Positions 14,601-26,560 of a DNA stretch of 64,000 bases are shown here, piece by piece. A model generated the notes under the pieces. The model did no database searches. It saw nothing but the letters and a program-made list of their open reading frames with translations, and was not told where the DNA came from. The position numbers and the translations under genes were made by a program. This stretch comes from Strigops habroptila. Its lineage: Eukaryota > Chordata > Aves > Psittaciformes > Psittacidae. Each line of letters begins with the position of its first letter. Positions within the stretch are counted from its first letter, which is position 1. The stretch is taken from the NCBI RefSeq assembly GCF_004027225.2, contig NC_044289.2, forward strand, positions 11,417,567 through 11,481,566, read 5' to 3'.

Positions 14601-17600
14601 AGATTCAGGATTAAGTATTTAACCCCCTCTCTTGAGACTTCCCATTCCTTCAGCTTGCTTTGAAGGCTTTCAGTCATTTCAGATAACACTGCTGCTTTCC
14701 CCTCTCCCCTGTGCAGCTCTCGTTTCGAACTGCCTAAAAATGCAGCAGCTACAGAGCTGCCAGAGCAAGTTGGTGGCTGCTCAAGACATGGCCATTTTCT
14801 GATCTGCCTTTGCCAACACCAACTCAGCTACTGGCAGCAGTTATATGGCAGAGCCTGATGGCTTTTTTACCCACCATAGCCACAACCCAAGGTAGATTAG
14901 AGAGGAACCAGTGAAGGCACTCGGTGCCAAGGGCAGCACAGTCTCTCTGCCATGAGAAAAGATCCACCACTGTGCTGCAGCTCCTTGGAAGCCTGAGTCA
15001 CCGCGTTGGGTAAGGGGCCAGGGCCGTTACTCAGAAGTGACAGCAGAGTCTCCGGAGCTGTGGGGCCAGGCAAGTGCCAGAAACCCTGACTCAGAGCATG
15101 ACCACTGCGAGTCAAAGCCGAGGGCGATGCAGCAGAGCTGGGCAGAGGCGGCAGCATTACTGGACAACCACACACTTAAAACCAAAGCAAAACACAAAAC
15201 TAGAAGCCTGAGCTAATCTAGAGGCGCAGCACCAACAGCTCACTAATGTATGATCTTTTATAGACCCTCCGAGCAGTAGCTTATTACAAGTTCAACTCTT
15301 CAGCTAGGCTGCCCTGTCTATTCAAGAGCCACGAAGCCCAGTCTCATCACAAGAGCCTCATTCTAGTGCAGACCATTTGAATCCTTAATCTAAAGCATTT
15401 GCATTCCACAGAGTCTCAAACAAACAGCCACACATGCTCTGCAACAGCAGCCCCGAGGTCAGGCGTGCGCGGGGTATGGGTTTGTAGTGTTTCAACTGCA
15501 TTAGCTGCTAGTTTGAGGGTGCAAAACCAGCACAACCCTGTGTTGTTACAGGGCATAAAGGAACAAGCTGTATGGAGTGGAGTGGGAGAATGCAGCTGCA
15601 AGGATCTGAGAGCAGGCTGAAGAGGATAAATGTTAACTCAAGAGCAAGGAAGCATTTTGAAGGATAGACACTGGTTTGTCTAGCCAAAGTGATAGCTGGG
15701 GGGTTCTGCAGCATCGGCTTGCCACGATAACTCAATCAAGTAATCTTGTGAGTCATTTACATTGCAGACCACGGAACCTCAGTTATCACACTTCCCTTAT
15801 GGTTAGTTACTATCTCCTAATTGGAAAAAAGATGGTTTCAAAGACAGTCCATCAATCCATCCATTTGAAGACCACCATAACACACAAAACGCAACACAAC
15901 TCAGCATTAATTTACAGTCAAGTGGATTCAAGCAGCCAGCACACTTTTAGCAGAGCATTTACCAGCACCAGGAGTCAGAGGAAAGGGAAAAGTAGCTGCA
16001 GGAGTTGTGCTGAAACCTGCATGCAGAGCAGCCAGGGTCCCTCCCCTCCATCGCTCTGAAAGCCAAGTTAGCAGCTTGTGGTGAAGTGGGGCAGGAGTGT
16101 ATCGAAAAGGCAATAAGCGGCCACAGGAAAACCACAAGGTCACATTAAACTCCACTGCAGGCATTTGGGAGCAGCAAATGGCCTCTCTACCCCAACTGTT
16201 CAGACAGCTAAAGGCAATAGTAAAGCCATTAACAGAGGCTTGGAGGGGAGGGGAGAGGGGAAGACGCACCGGAAAAAACATTTTCACTGTTGTTGGACTG
16301 GATACAGGACTCTGCAGGACCACGAAGTGCCAAGGCCTTGGGAGACAACAACAGGAGGGGCAGGAAAGGGAGCAATCTCGTTGGCTAACAGCCTGAACTT
16401 CCTAGAATGAATGAGTCTCTGCTATCCCGAGTCTGAAAAGTACCAAGTGCAGCCCCGATGTGCCTCTTGCGTAAGCTATTCCGAAAACTCTGAGCCACAA
16501 GAGGAGTGCTCTCCAGCCTGGGAGCTGGCAGGCGCTCCGGGAGGAGGAGGACTGGGCAGCAGCACAGCTTCCCTGCCTGTGCCCCGGGGGTGATGGCTCC
16601 CACCGTGTGGGTGCCTCCATGGATGAGACCACGTGCCCCCGAACTTCCGCCCCAAGAGCTGTGCACTTGTTCAATGCACCCCTGAACTTCCACCCCAGGA
16701 GGTGTACACTTGAGAGAGACTGTTTCTTTCTGCACATTAACAGGCATTTCATCCAGCCAGACAGCTCTAGGTTTGGCTACCAGAAGTCATGGGTTCCTTT
16801 CATTCAGGACTAAGGGACATCACCTTAGACACTGTAATTTTGCTGCTCTGTGTTATTTAAGGAGGCTGAACAAAGCAAGAGTTTGCTCTACATGTTCAGC
16901 TGCCTTGTGAGTTTGCCAAGTTAGAAGGTAAAATGAAGTAAAACGTGCAGATAGCAATGTCTTGATTTGATTGGGAGGGACAGATGAGAAACTGGGCAAA
17001 GAGCAGAAAGAACAGGCCTCAGGGATCAATGGCAGCAGGACAAGCCAAACCGGTTTTAACATTAATAATGCTGCACAACTTTCCAAACACAGCTATCATC
17101 AACAAGACACCAGCTTTGCCAATCAGGCGGCCTCCAAGCATGATTGCTTTAAACCAGTAAACAGAGCCCACAAACAGCACAAAGCCTCCCCCCTCTCCCT
17201 GAGGATTCCTCTGCCAGCAGCTCCTGGGTTGGAATTTCTGCTGTCTATAGGGACACGCAGACACGACGTGGTGCTGCACGGTGACTTCTCCTGCATACTT
17301 CAAGGCAGGAAAGTAGGACAGCTATGACAAGCTTCCAGCCCATGAGCACTGCACAGCTCAGGGCTCTCAGCCCTCTTGCAGCTTAGATGCAGAAGCAGCC
17401 CCAGCCCACAGCTGGCAGGCTCCTCTGTCAGGGGGGAATGCCCCTTGCTTCCCTCCTGTGCTGCTGGGGTGCTTTTAGATGCTAAAAGCACAGGGAAGCT
17501 CAACAACTCTGCCCAAGGAAGGACCTTAAGTCCTTCAGCAGCTCCACTGATCCCATGCCTTCGCTGCACTGGTGGCTTTCTCCCCAGCTCCAGCTACAAG

Positions 17601-19691
17601 CCCCCTAAAGCATCCTCTGCAGGACCCCCATACTCACACAGCACAAGCAGCTTGCCTGCACAGCACCCAACCGGAGAGGGCTGGGAACCAGCAGGAGACA
17701 TCAGACTTCAGTTCCAACCTCCCCCTGCCCCACGGGAACAAGACATGTTCTCATACAGAGCTGTTGTGACACAACCCACCCACAGCTCGAGCATCCACGT
17801 CACTTCAGTACTATCCCCCACCCTCTGCGTGAAGCAATCCTGGATGTGTAAGAGAAATCTCATGGACACGGAAAGCTGCGTGAGGGGAAAGGAGCCAAAG
17901 CATTTCTGTTTGCACAGGCTTAGGGGAATAGTGGAGCATCAAATCCCTCGCAAAAGCCAGGCTCTTGCATAAGCATGAGAAACACAATCCCGGTCTTGTT
18001 AAGGAACAGCTACCTGTGTGCACCCTGCCCCACAGAAACACCAGAGCCACATGCTGTGCAGCACTGCACGTTTTGGCAGGGCTATTAAAAAAAGAACTTA
18101 AGATGGGAGGAGCGCCAGCAGAACTCTCCCAAACAGTGTGTCATCCTCACCTCCTCCCCAGCCGCTGCAACCCAAACAATTTGTTTGGATAAGGCTTTAT
18201 AGGGAGCCAGTGTTACTTCTCAAGCACACGCTCCACCTTAGGCAGCTTAAAAGATACAAACGCTCCGTCCAAGCTCTATATAAGGATTTACAGAATACAT
18301 CTGTGCAAAATTTGTTGTCTTTGCAGAAACCCGATGCTTGCAGACCACTCGGTTCCCCAGGGAGACCAAGTTGCATTTCATACCAAACATGGTCAATGCA
18401 ACTTCCAGATGCTGTCTGCCCCAAAGGTTTGCCCTACTAGTTTGGGCCAGTTCTCAAGCGAGGGATTCATGTGCTTAAGAGCAGGGATAAAGACACCAGA
18501 TTAAAGTGGATTTGGGCTGGCTGGTCATCGCAGAGAGTAGCTGACAATTACTACAGATGGTCTCTGTGGGAGTTTACCATTCCACAACCAGCCCCCCAAC
18601 CCTCTTAGAGGGCAATAGAGCAACTGAATCTTATCTGTCCTGATCTGCCCACCCAGCATTCAGTCCAAAACAAGGCAGTGGGACTGAATGGGGATGATTA
18701 AATCTAGTTTGGAGAACTAGATTTAATCTAGTTTGGAGAACCCCTGATCTCCTCCTGCAGTTAATCTCAGCAGCTCTTTCAGACTAGCAGAAGAATCTAT
18801 CCTGACTGCACTACCAGCAAGACGGACACACACAGACCCCCAAACAAACAACAGGGAAGGCAGAATCCCAAAATCTCTGCTTCACCCAAAGATCCCCCAT
18901 ATCTGAGGCTTGAGACATCCAAACTGTTTCAGCGCATTATATATTTAAGAGACTCTTAAACCCTCCATGGTAATGCATCATTTTTCATTCCCATATGGAA
19001 GCGAGGAAGGCTTAATACACACAGAAAAACACCAGGGACTGGCACAACCAAACTCAGGTAAGGCTGGAAAGCCTGCCCAGGCACTGTAAGGCACTGCACT
19101 TATCTAACCCATCGCACATTCACAATAAAAAAGGGATTAGAGGACTTAAGTCCCTGACCAGCGGTTGGAGATCAAAGCTGTAATGGAGAGCGGTTCATTT
19201 CTACCACATACCCTTGGACCCTGTACTGTTCTGACTTGCCAGCCCTGATTGCAGAAGGGCAGGACGAGGCTCACCAGCGCATGGGGGACAGAAGAGACAG
19301 GCGAGGGAGCTAGAGACAGGGCAAGAGGTTTACCCGGGGCACGACCGGGCCGGGACACCGCTGCTTCGGCACCAAACGGAGGAAGCAGCGTGAGAGCCAG
19401 GAAGGAGGCAGGGAACCGGAGGAATGGGAACTGCCCTGCTGCCATTACCCGCTTTGCCCCCCTGCGCCGGAGAAGGGCGAACGCGTGGGGGCAGTTCCGC
19501 TCGAGCGGGACCCCCGGCCGAGCCCCCCGGCACCGGAGCACCCATCCCTGGCGGGGCACGCAGACAGGAGAGACCCGACCCTCTCCCCTTCCCGTCCCGG
19601 CGGGACTCACCGACTCGGCGGCAGCGGCGCGCAGGAGGAGGCCGAGCAGCAGGGCGGCGCGGAGCACCGGCGAGGCGCGGGGCAGCGGCAT
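2666..19691 (-). CDS. SDC4: Syndecan-4, five coding exons
   Basis: Syndecan-4 is a single-pass cell-surface heparan sulfate proteoglycan that acts as a co-receptor for growth factors and in focal adhesions. Coding exons on the minus strand are 19611-19691, 5448-5589, 4468-4520, 4044-4227 and 2666-2817, all with GT-AG junctions in frame, giving 203 residues (human SDC4 is 198). Exon 1 encodes a signal peptide ([17 protein letters not shown]...). The ectodomain has Ser-Gly glycosaminoglycan sites at about residues 44 (SGDLPDDED) and 71-75 (SGSGD). The transmembrane segment is about residues 154-175. The cytoplasmic tail has the C1 motif [10 protein letters not shown], the SDC4-specific variable motif [10 protein letters not shown] (known to bind PIP2 and PKC-alpha) and the C-terminal PDZ ligand EFYA. 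The variable motif separates SDC4 from SDC1-3. The start is the first ATG before the signal peptide, 85 bases downstream of a TATA-like box. Intron 1 is about 14.0 kb. Confidence 0.97.
10161..10478 (-). mobile_element. CR1 LINE, 3' end fragment in SDC4 intron 1
   Basis: The plus strand reads as the reverse complement of the avian CR1 3' end (…ATAGAATGGTTTGGACTGG…, then the conserved 3' UTR). The minus strand keeps an open frame at 10202-10471 with the CR1 ORF2 C-terminal pattern [15 protein letters not shown] and LPKEVV. It is 5'-truncated, as most avian CR1 copies are. Confidence 0.9.
18700..18724. repeat. Perfect 10-bp inverted repeat, 5-base loop
   Basis: AAATCTAGTT at 18700-18709 and AACTAGATTT at 18715-18724 flank TGGAG. 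The segment after it repeats TAATCTAGTTTGGAGAAC directly, so the hairpin looks like a by-product of a short tandem duplication. No function is inferred. Confidence 0.6.
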
Positions 19692-19910
19692 GGCGGGGCC
19701 GGGCGAGGCGGAGCACGAACGGAGCGCTGCGGCCACAGGCACAACGAGCTCTGACCGCCGCCCGCCGCCGCCGCGCTTATAGGGATGGTGCAGCCCCCGG
19801 TGGGCGGAGCGCCCCCCCCCGCCCCGCCGGGAATGCCCGCGGCCCCCGCCCCGCCCCGGCCCCGGCTGGGTGTGGGGGGGAAAGACGCGGCGGAAAGGAG
19901 GGAAAAGGGG
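19390..19910 (-). promoter_or_regulatory. SDC4: SDC4 CpG-rich promoter and first exon
   Basis: This stretch is strongly G+C-rich with dense CpG and surrounds SDC4 exon 1. A minus-strand TATA-like sequence, CTATAAG, lies at 19776-19782, 85 bases upstream of the ATG, so transcription probably begins near 19750. A CR1 element begins immediately beyond the island at about 19925. Confidence 0.7.
19776..19782 (-). promoter_or_regulatory. SDC4: TATA-like box of SDC4
   Basis: CTATAAG on the minus strand, embedded in G+C-rich sequence and correctly placed for a start site about 30 bases downstream and an ATG at 19691. Confidence 0.5.
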
Positions 19911-19924
19911 CGAAAGGGAAAGAG

Positions 19925-20218
19925 ACTTGTTATAAGGGCGTATAGGGACAGGACAAGGAGAATGGCGTTAACCTGCCAGAGGGGAGATTGAGATGAGCTC
20001 TTAGGCAGAAGCTCTTCCCTGTGAGGGTGCTGAGGCGCTGGCACAGGGTGCCCAGAGAAGCTGTGGCTGCCCCATCCCTGGCAGTGTTCAAGGCCAGGTT
20101 GGACACAGGGGCTTGGAGCAACCTGCTCTAGTGGAAGGTGTCCCTGCCTGTGGCAGGGGGTTGGAACTGGATGACGTTTAAGATCCCTTCCAACCGAAAC
20201 CAGTCTGGGATTCTACGA
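19925..20218 (+). mobile_element. CR1 LINE 3' end next to SDC4 promoter
   Basis: The plus strand shows the sense CR1 3' UTR: the GTGAGGGTGCTGAGGCGCTG region, then GGTGTCCCTGCCTGTGGCAG, then GTTGGAACTGGATGA and a degenerate tail. The element begins about 145 bases upstream of the SDC4 TATA-like box, so it lies inside the likely upstream promoter region and points away from SDC4. Confidence 0.9.
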
Positions 20219-20345
20219 AAGGGAAAGGGTGAAAAAGAGGGAGCACGTGGGAAGAAAGAGGGGAAGGGGGAAGGGGGAAGAAAAAAAAGGAGGGAGAGAG
20301 AGAAAGCGAGGGGGAAGTGGAAAGCAAGGGGGCAGAAAGAAAGTG
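20219..20345. repeat. Purine-rich low-complexity tract
   Basis: About 125 bases are nearly all A and G on the plus strand (runs of GGGAAG, AAAGGAGG and GAGAGAG). It directly follows the CR1 copy upstream of SDC4. Such tracts can form triplex DNA, but nothing here shows that it does. Confidence 0.75.
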
Positions 20346-22044
20346 GGTGGCTTTCACAGCGTTCCACAAGTGACAGTCTCACATTCACACCAAACCGAGA
20401 ACCACTCGGGCTCTGGTGTCACCGCTGGTTATCGGGGGTGTTACATCACTCGGGTCTTGACAGAGGTGGAAAATGAAACCACTTCATCTGTCTTCTCTGA
20501 AAGCGGCAAGTGCGAAAACCCCACAGAGATAAAGAAGGGAAAAAACCATCTCCACAGTACAACTATTTTAGTTTTCTTCTCTCATTAATGACTTTTCCTG
20601 ACCATTGGAATTTGCCTGAAACATCCACTACAGCCCCTTCACAATCTGAGGAACACCCCAACTACCACACTGGTACCCACCGTGTCAGGCCCTCGTTCAT
20701 GCTGCAGTCACATCAGTTTGCAATTTGGGCTCTTGTTCGTAGGGAGTATTTCCTTAATGGGAAAGCAATGTACAGCCTGCAAAGGAGGTGAGCCATGATC
20801 CCACCTGACAGGTAGGGATGGATGCTGGATACAAACTCTGACCCAGCACTACAAAGCTCTCCCAAAAGAACTTCCAGCCCTCCCCCTGCCTCACGTTAGC
20901 ATGCCAGCCCTCAAGCCAAAAAGATCCCTAAGGTGAAGCAGCCTTCCCAACTGCCTGTTCCTTTGGGAATGAAGAGGTACAGGGGGTGTGAGCTGCAGTC
21001 AAGAGGTCGTCTTGATGTTTGTTAGGACCATGCCTGCACATTTGAGCGCTGGCAGGAGAATCTCTGAACTGGCTGTGGAGCTGGTTGGCATAATACAAAG
21101 TGACAAGGAGAGGTGCTCAGAGCTTTAAAATAAGATCTGCAGACAGCAGGCATCCAGGTGAAGGTAGGAGCCAGCCTGGAGGAGGCTGTGGTGGAGCCTC
21201 CTCTAGCACATGACCCTCTGTGCTAAGGACAGTGATGTACCACTAACCCTCTGGTTCACCTCAGCATCCAGGGCCACCAAGGACACATGGGAGGGATCTC
21301 TGCTGTTACAACTTTCCTTATGACCCTCACTTCATCACATAGAGAAACTGATGCAAATCACTCCTGGTGCAGCCAGGGAGTCGAGCCCAGTGAGTCTCCA
21401 GCTCTAGAGACCCAGCAGAGGTGGGCAGCAGAAGATGGAGAGGAACAAGGGCACATGGGCTGCGTTGAATATGCAAAGACTGGTCCACACCATGGCAACA
21501 TCTGCCAGACAGGATACAGCAGCACAAGGTGGCCAGAATCACTCCACTCCTCCCTAACCCCCTAAATGGCACCGGTATTTGTGTGCATGTGGCCGTGACC
21601 CCTCTACACCCCCTTCCAGGTAAAGCAACCACCATAAAGATGCTTTGAAAACCATCTCTCTATTGCGGGTACGAACACTGCTAACTTGCTGCTTCACTTC
21701 CTCTCCAAACAAGCACATTATACCATGCTCCTCCTGGTTGTCTCACCGCTCAACACACACCAAAAAGTCCCCCTGCATGGCACAGGACAGCATTTTCCCC
21801 ACCTAGGGACCTTCTGCTTTAGCAGAACAGAGAGGGGCCAGTCTCCCTACCTGGCCCAGGGACATGCAGATTGTCCATCAAAGTCACACTGCACACATAG
21901 TCCTTCCAGCAAATGGAAGGAAATCTTGGGCTTCTGGAAACAAAAAGTTAAACTCAACCCTCAGGTACTTTCCAACTCTGAGAACAAATTTACGTGACTT
22001 TACCAATGACATTTTGAAAGCGCATTGAATAGATCTACCTCCCT

Positions 22045-22090
22045 CACACACACACACACACACACACATACACACACACACACACACACA
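22045..22090. repeat. (CA)n microsatellite
   Basis: About 23 CA dinucleotides, interrupted once by a TA near 22069. Confidence 0.95.
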
Positions 22091-22969
22091 GAGAGAAGCT
22101 TTCTGCCACTGTATCTTAAGAGAATTCATATGAAAGGAAATGCAGCCACAAAAGTCATAATATGGTTCTGTAAACACAAAACGTAAAATAGCCTCATTTT
22201 GCTTCATTTGCCCTTCAAATGTCCCCTCTCGAAATGCTGACATTCTCCTCTCTCTGGAATCATGCAGAAAAGTCGTGGGTGTATGACACACACCGAGAGC
22301 AACAGGACAAATAGGCCCAGAGACAAAAAGTGCACAAGTGGAATGGACTTTCCTGTAACCTCACTTTAAGCAAGAGAAGCAGAATTACAATAAAACACAT
22401 GTAAAGCCACAGATTTGTTCTAGGTGATGAATTTTCACATTCAAGGTGTGTCAGTTCCTTTCTCCATTTAAAAATACAGTTGGCAGAGATCTAACACAGC
22501 CTGGCCACCATTGTTCCCAACAGCGTTCAGCAGTTACTTAATTATTGCATTGAAAATAAAAATAAAGACCTGCCACATGACCCAAACATACTGGAAGCGG
22601 AATGGAGTCCAAATACAATGCGTTGGGAGGGTGAGGGGAATCACATTTTTACATGACACATCAAGAAATGTCTTGAGAAGGCCACATGCAGAGCTCTTCA
22701 GGCAATTCTAAATCAGAAATGCTACTGCACTAAGCCAGGAAAGAGATTCTTCAGCCAAGCTCAGCACAGATCCTACAGGCAAAAACGAGCTTAGAGCAGG
22801 ATTCTCAAGCACAAGAAACCTTAAGTAGAGTTTTAATACATCTTAACTCCACTGGGTACACTGAGCTCTTTGGGAAAACACCTGCACACTGCATGGGTGG
22901 AGGAAGAGGAGCGGCTGAAAACTCTGAGCTCATATTTTGAGCTCCTTAAGGCCAAGCTATTCTGGAAAT

Positions 22970-23030
22970 CATAGAATCATAGAATGGTTCGGGTTGGAAG
23001 GGACCTTAAGATCACCTAGCCTTACTGTCC
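22970..23030 (-). mobile_element. Short CR1 3' tail fragment
   Basis: ATCATAGAATCATAGAATGG followed by a GGTTGGAAGGGACCTTAAGA motif is the reverse complement of the CR1 3' end. Only about 60 bases are recognisable. Confidence 0.85.
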
Positions 23031-25244
23031 CTTTAGCAAAGGTTACCTTAGCACAAATCCTACCTGTCTGGCAAAAGGGAAACGAACCCCAGGAAAGGTC
23101 AGTTCAGACAGCACTGCCCTTTAGACACCAGCTGGTAAAATATGGATCACCTACATAAACAGCTTCCTGTTTTCCTCCTTCCCAAGGAGGAAAAACAATA
23201 CCATCCTCTACAGCTATTTCTTATGGAAAGAATCCCTGGCTAAATAGGGCATTATTTTTCCACACTCCTTATAAAGAAGTGACCACGGTAGTTGCGTGTG
23301 ACCTGCGTACATTCCCGGGGATCTGCTACGTCCTGGGCATATCGCCACTTCTCCTTCCACCTGCTGCTCCTCACGACACGCAGATGTCACTCACACAACA
23401 GGCTAAAAAGGGACATTCTAACCAGAAGCCAGGTCAGCAGCATGATCTCTGTGTTTCACCATCCTTTTCCCCTTCAACACGTCTTTCCTCCACAGCCATC
23501 TCCCACTTTCCTTTGAACTAAAGAGGAAGTGAAGTCAAATTGAGTTCTCCTACTTAATTCCCCAATGTTTGCTTTCCAAGTCCACTTCAAACCCTTCCCA
23601 CGGAGCAGGGCTGTGGGGCGAGGATCCCTGTCAGGAGAACACCCCCTCTTCCAGGAGAAGGACACGGTCCCCTCAGTGGGATCAGCCTGGAGGGGAGGGA
23701 CAGCCTAATCCATGCCACATGCCCTCATGAAGTCAGCCAGGAAATGAACTCAGGAACCGGGCTGCAGCTGAGTCGCAGCACAAACGTCTTGGTGCCACAG
23801 CGCTTCACCGTGTCCATCCTGGCACACTGCAGGAGGGAGCCTGGACTCAAGCAGAGCGGAGCTGCCCTCAATTGGCAGCAACCAAGCAGGGAGGAGTCTC
23901 TAATTTGGAAGGAATTTGAGTCAGTGCCTCCCGGAACACCAGCTCCTACCCTGTGACCCCAGGGACTGTTGGATAAACCAGAAATATTGTTGCTGATGTC
24001 TTTGGAAAGACACCCAGCAATTAATCAACAGTCCTACCTCACACCAGCTTGAGAGTTTTAGTATCTATGACTAAACTAGCAAAATGTTTTGCTGGCAAAG
24101 GGAAGTCAGTCCTATAAAGCTTGAAAAGGAAAGAAGAAGAGAAAAGTAGTTTCTAAGTTGTGGTTTGCACGTCTCGGAGAGCCAAGCACACCACATTTCA
24201 AGAAAAGATACCAATTTCTACCCAGAATTAACAGAGGAAGTGTTGAGGCTCACAGTTCATGCTTAGCAATGTGCTGGCAGCAGACAGCCCTCCCAGGGCT
24301 GGGATTTTCCCAATGTTCAGTTCTGTGCTGACTAAGGCCGAAAGCTTCTGCAAAGACAAATTCTCCGAAGGCCCAAGTGAGAACTCAGCAGCAGTGCCCC
24401 ACATCCATCACACGCAGCCTCCACCTTGCACAATCCTTTCTAGGAGGAGCAGGTCTGGAAACAGAGAGGAAAATGTGTCAAACCTGCCTTCGCACATGAC
24501 ATCCACAGAATAAGGAAGGAAAAACACGCAGCAGAGTGGCATAGGGAACTTCCCATATGGGAACATGGAAAAACGTCATGAATGTCAGAGATCATAATCT
24601 GAGTTCCCATAGCTAGAAGTATTCCACACCCACAAGTGATGTGAGTCTACAACCTCCCATAAAAGCTAGGTTCCCTTTTTGCCCTCCTCCTCTCTTTTCC
24701 AGGTGACCGAGCTCTGTGGCAACTCCCACAACCATCGGAGCACCTCAGGGGTGCTGCCTCTCCTTTTTCCAGCTCCCTTGTCCCATGAAGCCTTGAGGAT
24801 TTTAGCATTCAGGTAGCCACAATTCTCACATCAGAAGCCAAGTGAGCAGAACAGCTTACTTGAAGCCACTAACACAATGTCCAGCAGCCAAGAGCAGATC
24901 ACAGAGCGGCAGAGCTGAGAAGGAGGGACTCTGGCACCTGGCCATTTCATGAGGCATAAAAAGAAGAAACCACCACGTACCAGAAGAAACCTCCCAAAAG
25001 AAGCCAAGCCCTACATGTGACCAGCGGAATAACAGAAAGATGCCACCAGTGTGTACCAGAACTTGTAACAACATCTTGGTGTTCTACAGCCTAAATTAAA
25101 ACAAGTATGCCTCGGCAGCAACTACCAGCAGTCTCAGCACCTACGGGAAGTGGCCTGAAGATGAAAGCAATATATCCCAGAACAATCATTGCTCGTATGT
25201 TCAGTACCTGTGTCTTTCTAGCAAGGGCTGCTCAGACAAACTAT

Positions 25245-25865
25245 TGAATAATAGAATCATCATAGAATTGAATATCGAATAATAGAATCATAGAGTGGTT
25301 TCAGTTGGAAGGGACTTTAAAGATCATACAGGTCCAACCCCCCACCACGGGCAGGGACACCTTCCACTAGAGCAGGTTGCTCCAAGCCCCTGTGTCCAAC
25401 CTGGCCTTGAACACTGCCAGGGATGGAGCAGCCACAGCTTCTCTGGGCACCCTGTGCCAGCGCCTCAGCACCCTCACAGGGAAGAGCTTCTGCCTAAGAG
25501 CTCATCTCAATCTCCCCTCTGGCGGGTTAAAGCCATTCCCCTTGTCCTGTCCCTACAGGCCCTTGCCCAAAGCCCTCTCCAGGTTTCCTGTAGCCCCTTT
25601 AGGCACTGGAGCTGCTCTAAGGTCTCCTCTTAAGGAGCCTTCTCTTCTCCAGGCTGCCCCAGCCCAGCTCTCTCAGCCTGGCTCCAGAGCAGAGCTGCTC
25701 CAGCCCTCGCAGCAGCTCCGTGGCCTCCTCTGGCCTCGCTCCAACAGCTCCACGTCCCTCTTGTGCTGTTGCCCCGGAGCTGGATGCAGGATGCAGGGGG
25801 GGTCTCCCCAGAGCACAGCAGAGGGGCAGGATCCCCTCCCTGACCTGCTGCTCACGCTCCTATTG
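25245..25865 (-). mobile_element. CR1 LINE, about 620 bases, upstream of SYS1
   Basis: The plus strand begins with several ATAGAATCAT tail repeats, then GGTTTCAGTTGGAAGGGACT and the full reverse-complement CR1 3' UTR. It continues into ORF2 C-terminal sequence and ends about 460 bases before the SYS1 start codon. It is the longest CR1 copy here. Confidence 0.9.
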
Positions 25866-25989
25866 ACGCAGCCCGGGAGCCACTGAAACAAACCCACCTC
25901 GGCACCGTGCAGGAGATGGGCAAAGCCCAGCGCCCGCCAGCATCAGCTGCTGACAAAACCCGCTGCTGACAAACTCCTGTCTAACAAAC

Positions 25990-26560
25990 CAAAGTCGCGC
26001 CGTGTCCCCCGCCGCAGCCGCCCCCCGCTCTGCGCTCACGGGTGACACCTCAGCCGCTGCCGGTGGTCCAGGGCTCCTCCGGGCCGCGTTAACCGGCGGG
26101 CTCGGCTCCCCGGCGCTTCCCTGCCGTGCAGCGAGGGCGGGAGCAGCGGCACCCCGGCTCGGACCCCCCTTCCCCCGCCGCAGAACCGGCCCGCTGCCCG
26201 CCGGGGGTCACGGTCAGGGCCGGGGGTAGGGGGGGCAACCTCGGAAAGCCCTCCACCGCGCTAGGGGGCGCTGCCGGGCGGCGGCGGAGACCGCCACTTC
26301 CGGACGCGCCGGGGCGGGCGGGCGATGGCGGCGCAGTTCCGCAGCTACGTGTGGGACCCGGCGCTGATCGTGGCGCAGATGGTGCTGCTGCAGGCGGGGT
26401 ACTACAGCTCGCTCGGGCTCTGGCTCGCCCTCCTCGGCACCCTGGGCAGGACCGGGCCCTCCCTACACCAGGTCTTCAGCGACGAGGTGAGGGCGCGGGG
26501 AGGGGGCCTCGCTCGGGGGGGCGGGCGGTATCCCCCGGTGTTAGGGACAGCCCCCCCATA
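25990..26560 (+). promoter_or_regulatory. SYS1: SYS1 CpG-rich promoter with ETS-type site
   Basis: G+C- and CpG-rich DNA surrounds SYS1 exon 1. CCACTTCCGG at 26294-26303 is an ETS-family consensus 22 bases before the ATG, and no TATA box is seen. This is the usual arrangement of a housekeeping promoter. Confidence 0.65.

Larger units (their letters stand above)
5590..19610 (-). other. SDC4 intron 1 (14 kb, no further gene seen)
   Basis: Apart from one CR1 fragment near 10.2 kb and a short hairpin at 18.7 kb, I recognise nothing coding here. The open frames are short, lack family motifs and lack a consistent exon structure. The intron probably holds SDC4 regulatory elements, but none can be pinpointed from one sequence. 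Confidence 0.7.
20346..25244. other. Intergenic DNA between SDC4 and SYS1
   Basis: Apart from a CA microsatellite and one short CR1 fragment, I see no gene or conserved element. Open frames are short and lack recognisable motifs. Confidence 0.6.

Noticed and set aside
19146-19742. Minus-strand 198-residue frame over SDC4 exon 1
   Set aside because: Its first part is the SDC4 signal peptide; the rest runs into intron 1 past a good GTGAGT donor.
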